Of a stretch of 36,130 bases of DNA, positions 33,151-36,130 are shown piece by piece (the first letter of the stretch is position 1; each line of letters starts with the position of its first letter). Below the pieces are notes generated by a model that worked only from the letters and a program-made list of their open reading frames with translations, ran no database searches and was not told the DNA's origin. The stretch lies in NCBI GenBank assembly GCA_945877405.1, contig CAMCSA010000020.1, forward strand, positions 1 through 36,130, in the 5' to 3' direction. Position numbers and translations under genes: made by a program. The stretch comes from an uncultured Erysipelotrichaceae bacterium. GTDB lineage: Bacteria > Bacillota_I > Bacilli_A > Erysipelotrichales > Erysipelotrichaceae.

Positions 33151-34470
33151 ATGCTGAAACGCAGAATCGAACAGACTCTGATTGAATGGAAAGAAGATGC
33201 AAATCATAACCCCCTCATCCTGAAAGGCTGCCGCCAGTGCGGCAAAACTTTTTCCGTCCTTTCTTTTGCCAGAAACAACTACAAACATGTTGTATATCTG
33301 AATTTCTTCGAGAATTCAGATTATGCTGCCGCATTTGCAGGTTCGCTCCATATCGATCATATTACAATGATGCTGTCTGCATTGCTTGGAAAAGATGCTG
33401 TATTTGTTCCAGGTGAAACTGTTCTGATTCTTGATGAAATACAGGAATGCCCCGAAGCAAGAACTGCATTGAAGTTCTTCAAGCTTGATGGCAGATATGA
33501 TGTCATTGGAACAGGGTCATTACTCGGTGTCAGAGGATATAGAAAAGCGCCAAGATCCATCCCCGTAGGATACGAAACTGTTGTCGAGATGTTTCCTCTG
33601 GACTTTGAAGAATTCCTTTGGGCGAATGGTATCAGTGATGCCATGATCACAATGCTGAAAACATGCCTTGAGACAGAAGCACATGTACCCGATGCCATTC
33701 ACAATCGTATGAAACAGCTTCTTCTGCAATATACAGTTACAGGAGGGATGCCGGAAGCTGTTCAGAACTTCATCGATACAAAAAACATGTACAAAGTACT
33801 GCAGATTCAGAAAGATATAGTCCGCTCTTACGAAGATGACATGGTGAAATATGCTGCGCCTGAAGATAAGCCTTTTATCAAAGAAAGCTTTCAGTCAATT
33901 CCAAGGCAATTAAGTAAGGAAAACAAAAAATTCCAGTATTCCGTGATCAGAAAAGGTTCTACCTCTTCCAGATACAGAGGATCTCTACAGTGGATCGAAG
34001 ATGCAGGAATCATCAGACGGTGTCATAATCTTTCCATCACAGAACTTCCTTTGGATGGCAATGCAATGGAGGATATTTTTAAGGTATATATGACAGACTG
34101 TGGTCTTTTAGTCAGTATGCTGGAAGATGGAACACAGTTTGATATTCTTCAAGGTAATCTTTATGGATACAAAGGTGCGATTTTTGAAAATCTGATTGCG
34201 GATATTTTTTCCAAGATGGGAAGGAAACTCTACTATTTTCATAAGGACAGTGGTCTTGAAGTGGATTTTGTCATCCGTTATAAAGGTAAATGCACTCTTG
34301 TAGAAGTCAAGGCTGCAAACGGAAACACAAAAAGCACAAAAACTGTCCTTCAAAACCCTCAGAAATACCATGTCGAACAGGCAATCAAACTGGGAGATTA
34401 CAATATTGGCAGAACCAGCCAGATTCTTACCCTTCCTCTTTATATGGCATTTCTTCTGACATCATACTGA
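33151..34470 (+). CDS. AAA ATPase with DUF4143 and nuclease-like C-terminus
   Basis: 439 aa. The N-terminal P-loop domain has Walker A KGCRQCGKT near residues 25-33 and Walker B LILDEIQEC near 91-99, then a sensor segment GTGSLLGV. The middle region (about 190-340) is the DUF4143 winged-helix type. Near the C-terminus GLEVDFVI and LVEVKAANG (about 369-393) fit the D and ExK of a PD-(D/E)xK fold. Proteins of this class are widespread in anaerobes; their function is poorly known. A good AAGGAGG site precedes the ATG. It stands alone, next to an IS remnant, with its own terminator. Confidence 0.9.
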   Translation: MLKRRIEQTLIEWKEDANHNPLILKGCRQCGKTFSVLSFARNNYKHVVYLNFFENSDYAAAFAGSLHIDHITMMLSALLGKDAVFVPGETVLILDEIQECPEARTALKFFKLDGRYDVIGTGSLLGVRGYRKAPRSIPVGYETVVEMFPLDFEEFLWANGISDAMITMLKTCLETEAHVPDAIHNRMKQLLLQYTVTGGMPEAVQNFIDTKNMYKVLQIQKDIVRSYEDDMVKYAAPEDKPFIKESFQSIPRQLSKENKKFQYSVIRKGSTSSRYRGSLQWIEDAGIIRRCHNLSITELPLDGNAMEDIFKVYMTDCGLLVSMLEDGTQFDILQGNLYGYKGAIFENLIADIFSKMGRKLYYFHKDSGLEVDFVIRYKGKCTLVEVKAANGNTKSTKTVLQNPQKYHVEQAIKLGDYNIGRTSQILTLPLYMAFLLTSY

Positions 34471-34486
34471 TTCACGGTTCAACTTT

Positions 34487-34513
34487 AAAATGACAGGCAT
34501 TGCCTGTCATTTT
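34487..34513. terminator. Bidirectional terminator between convergent genes
   Basis: AAAATGACAGGC, loop ATT, GCCTGTCATTTT: twelve perfect pairs with A and T tracts on either side, serving both the ATPase gene and the XRE gene. Confidence 0.9.
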
Positions 34514-34525
34514 CTTATCATTTAT

Positions 34526-35506
34526 TCACCTGTCTACATGCATCAAAGAAGATACAAACATTTTCACAGGTTCATATAATACCCCTGCAACAACAAATAC
34601 AAGCCATGTGATATGCCAGTCATGACTGAGAAAACTACAAAGCAGATAACCAGCCGTCACAATACTCCAGTATGTACTGGAAATCATATCATTTTTCTGA
34701 TTCTCTTTCCGTGCAGAAACGGAATACCCCTCATCCTGCAACAGTACACTGAAACCGGATCGGATCATCGATACACAGATAATCTTTCTGACACCAGAGG
34801 CAACGATCACAAGCAACAGTCCTACTGAACCGACAACCATCACATCACGCTCAAGCAAAACTGAAGCCAGTAATGGCACAACAGAAAGAATACACAATAC
34901 AACTCCAGTAGAGATACCCTGATGATAGGTAACCATATATCTGCTCTTTCTTTCCATAATTCTTTCCGCTGCACCAGCTTCCAGTTCATAGGGTTCCGTT
35001 TTCAGAAATCTGTATGGTTCTTCTTTTGCCCCACTGATCATAAACAGATAAACGGCATATGCAATCATACCAAATAAAGCAATCAGTCCGATCAGTGCAG
35101 CAGTATTATCAGATAAACCGGGAATCCCCTGTTCTGCCATTGCCGCAAGAATAATTAATGGTGCAGGTGAAACAATGCACAGCATTGTCGCAAAGGCAAT
35201 CTTCTGTGCCTTAAGACTTCTCTGATTCAGAAAATCCATGGCTTCTTCACGAGTGACAATTCGGATATTCTGCTGTTTCGGATCCTCTTCATAACTGTAT
35301 GATTCTATGATTTCACCTTTCAATAACCAGTCTGTGGTGACACCAAACAGTTCTGACATCTGAATGATTCTTTCCAGGTCTGGCGTTGACTGGGAACTTT
35401 CCCATTTGGATACAGCCTGGCGGGATACGCCAAGCCGATATGCCAATTCTTCCTGTGACCACCCTCTGATTCTGCGCTGTTCTGTTATACGTTCTGAAAG
35501 ATTCAT
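34526..35506 (-). CDS. XRE-family regulator with a membrane domain
   Basis: The N-terminal HTH (residues about 1-60) shows RITEQRRIRGWSQEELAYR, then GVSRQAVSKWESSQSTPDL, the common DNA-binding module. After a linker come five or six hydrophobic segments in two blocks (about 107-160 and 200-320), so the protein is membrane-anchored and may respond to membrane or cell-envelope signals. 326 aa from ATG 35506, chosen because AGAGGGG lies seven bases upstream; the longer frame from 35539 lacks such a site. A 7-base inverted repeat in the promoter suggests self-regulation. Confidence 0.88.
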   Translation of the reverse strand: MNLSERITEQRRIRGWSQEELAYRLGVSRQAVSKWESSQSTPDLERIIQMSELFGVTTDWLLKGEIIESYSYEEDPKQQNIRIVTREEAMDFLNQRSLKAQKIAFATMLCIVSPAPLIILAAMAEQGIPGLSDNTAALIGLIALFGMIAYAVYLFMISGAKEEPYRFLKTEPYELEAGAAERIMERKSRYMVTYHQGISTGVVLCILSVVPLLASVLLERDVMVVGSVGLLLVIVASGVRKIICVSMIRSGFSVLLQDEGYSVSARKENQKNDMISSTYWSIVTAGYLLCSFLSHDWHITWLVFVVAGVLYEPVKMFVSSLMHVDR

Positions 35507-35574
35507 ATGTTTCCCCTCTTTCCTTATCGCATTTATCATACTCTTTCACGGATATCTTTTTCCATCATGTGTAC

Positions 35575-35603
35575 CTTACAATGTGTCAACTGTTCGTTGA
35601 CAA
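35575..35603 (-). promoter_or_regulatory. Promoter of the XRE-membrane gene
   Basis: Minus strand: -35 TTGTCA (35603-35598), 17 bases, -10 TGTAAG (35580-35575). The match is moderate. An alternative -35 TTGACA lies at 35589-35584 but has no good -10. Confidence 0.4.
35584..35602. promoter_or_regulatory. Inverted repeat TGTCAAC-N5-GTTGACA, possible XRE operator
   Basis: Seven perfect pairs around TGTTC, covering the -35 and part of the spacer of the XRE gene promoter. The placement is typical of an autoregulatory operator. Confidence 0.5.
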
Positions 35604-35818
35604 GTGCTGTATTCACGCTTAAAATCCATCCTCATTCTATAAGAAACAACATCAGAAAAACAGAATGAATGTACCAGGAACAGTCTGACAGACGATGCAA
35701 TGTCATATACATCTGTTAAACAATGGTACTGATATGACAGGCTTACAGAAGATTTTTCCTGCAGGAAAGTGATTATCATACGAAAAAGAACTCATTTCAT
35801 AAAAATTACAGGAAACAA
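35604..35818. other. Intergenic region without recognised gene
   Basis: About 215 bases between the XRE promoter and the IS200/IS605-like remnant. I see only short hydrophobic frames on either strand, with no ribosome site and no repeat. Confidence 0.5.
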
Positions 35819-35840
35819 CGACTCTTTAGAGTCGGTTTGA

Positions 35841-35963
35841 CTAACCCTGATTTTCAATGTATCTCTCAATCGTTTCTTCTGATACGTTACCTGTACTGCA
35901 TGCAGAATATCCGTTTGTATATAAGATCCTTCTACCAAAACCATAGCTTTTCCGGCACAGGTA
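35841..35963 (-). pseudogene. tnpA: C-terminal remnant of IS200-like transposase TnpA
   Basis: About 40 codons between an in-frame TGA (35966-35964) and the stop TAG (35843-35841). They read FGRRILYTNGYSACSTGNVS, then EETIERYIENQG, which matches the last helix of Y1 HUH transposases, including the tyrosine in RYIENQ. The N-terminal HUH motif and everything else are missing, and the tnpB promoter region follows directly. It cannot encode an active transposase. Confidence 0.75.
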
Positions 35964-35981
35964 TCATAAGGGATTCTATAG

Positions 35982-35987
35982 TATAAT
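35982..35987 (+). promoter_or_regulatory. -10 box of tnpB
   Basis: Perfect TATAAT 22 bases upstream of the tnpB ATG; no clear -35. The ribosome site GGAAGGAG lies at 35996-36003. Confidence 0.45.
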
Positions 35988-36009
35988 ACAGGTATGGAAG
36001 GAGATCTAA

Positions 36010-36130
36010 ATGGCCGATACTGTTAAGACAATGAAACTGCACATTCACATGAATGACGCTGATATAACCTCTGTGAAACATATGACAGAGCAGTATCGTC
36101 TTGCCTGCAATTTCGTGTCTCAGTATATCT
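36010..36130 (+). CDS. tnpB: TnpB (IS605 OrfB) RNA-guided nuclease family, N-terminus only
   Basis: Open from ATG 36010 to the window edge. The N-terminus MADTVKTMKLHIHMNDADIT and the following EQYRLACNFVSQYI are the usual opening of TnpB proteins, which in characterised members are RNA-guided DNA nucleases (RuvC-like) related to Cas12. A strong ribosome site is six bases upstream. The catalytic residues and the guide RNA at the 3' end lie outside the window, so activity cannot be judged. Confidence 0.8.
   Translation, partial: MADTVKTMKLHIHMNDADITSVKHMTEQYRLACNFVSQYI

Larger units (their letters stand above)
35819..36130. mobile_element. IS200/IS605-family element, truncated tnpA and start of tnpB
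   Basis: Hairpin CGACTC-TTTA-GAGTCG (35819-35834) lies at the probable left end, as expected for the subterminal palindromes of this family. It is followed by a minus-strand tnpA tail and, divergently, the first 40 codons of tnpB. The exact left tip and the right end are not determinable here. Confidence 0.7.

Overview
The window looks like chromosome of a low-to-moderate-GC Bacillota. A lysine T-box leader, tandem HrcA/CIRCE operators, Gram-positive ribosome binding sites and an oxygen-sensitive class III ribonucleotide reductase fit an anaerobic gut-type firmicute. An Erysipelotrichia-like lineage is my inference and is not proven by the sequence.

Left third (1-14250), accessory DNA. Five minus-strand genes overlap by 8, 8, 8 and 11 bases: three tyrosine-recombinase-type proteins (432, 623 and 544 aa), a coiled-coil protein (249 aa) and a very long zinc-ribbon repeat protein that runs off the left edge. 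This recalls the Tn554 tnpABC and recombinase-in-trio (RIT) layouts, but with a repeat-array protein added. Divergent from it is a four-gene plus-strand operon: a small protein with a serine-resolvase-like C-terminus, then hsdR, hsdM and hsdS of a complete type I restriction-modification system. Mobilisation of the restriction operon by the recombinases is plausible, but no element ends are visible.

Boundary (14250-15050). About 800 bases hold no convincing gene. They contain a dense run of stem-loops (about 14400-14740), one of which is a minus-strand terminator, and then an array of CGGGTTTTAACGG-type repeats with a perfect 54-bp direct duplication.

Core metabolic section (15051-31390). 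nrdD is followed by a minus-strand operon of fumarate hydratase alpha and beta, malic enzyme and a patatin-like lipase, each overlapping the next by 4 bases, so fumarate can go to malate and then pyruvate. A small XRE regulator lies upstream of that operon. htpG has two CIRCE elements. Then come a CDF metal exporter coupled to an EamA transporter, a small membrane protein, a WYL regulator coupled to a sirtuin, a uracil permease, and lysS behind a T-box whose specifier reads AAG.

Right end (31390-36130). A dead insertion sequence with matching 12-bp terminal inverted repeats is followed by an AAA/DUF4143 ATPase with a nuclease-like tail and an XRE regulator with a membrane domain. At the edge is an IS200/IS605-type element in which only the tail of tnpA survives beside the start of an apparently intact tnpB. 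No rRNA, tRNA or CRISPR array was seen.
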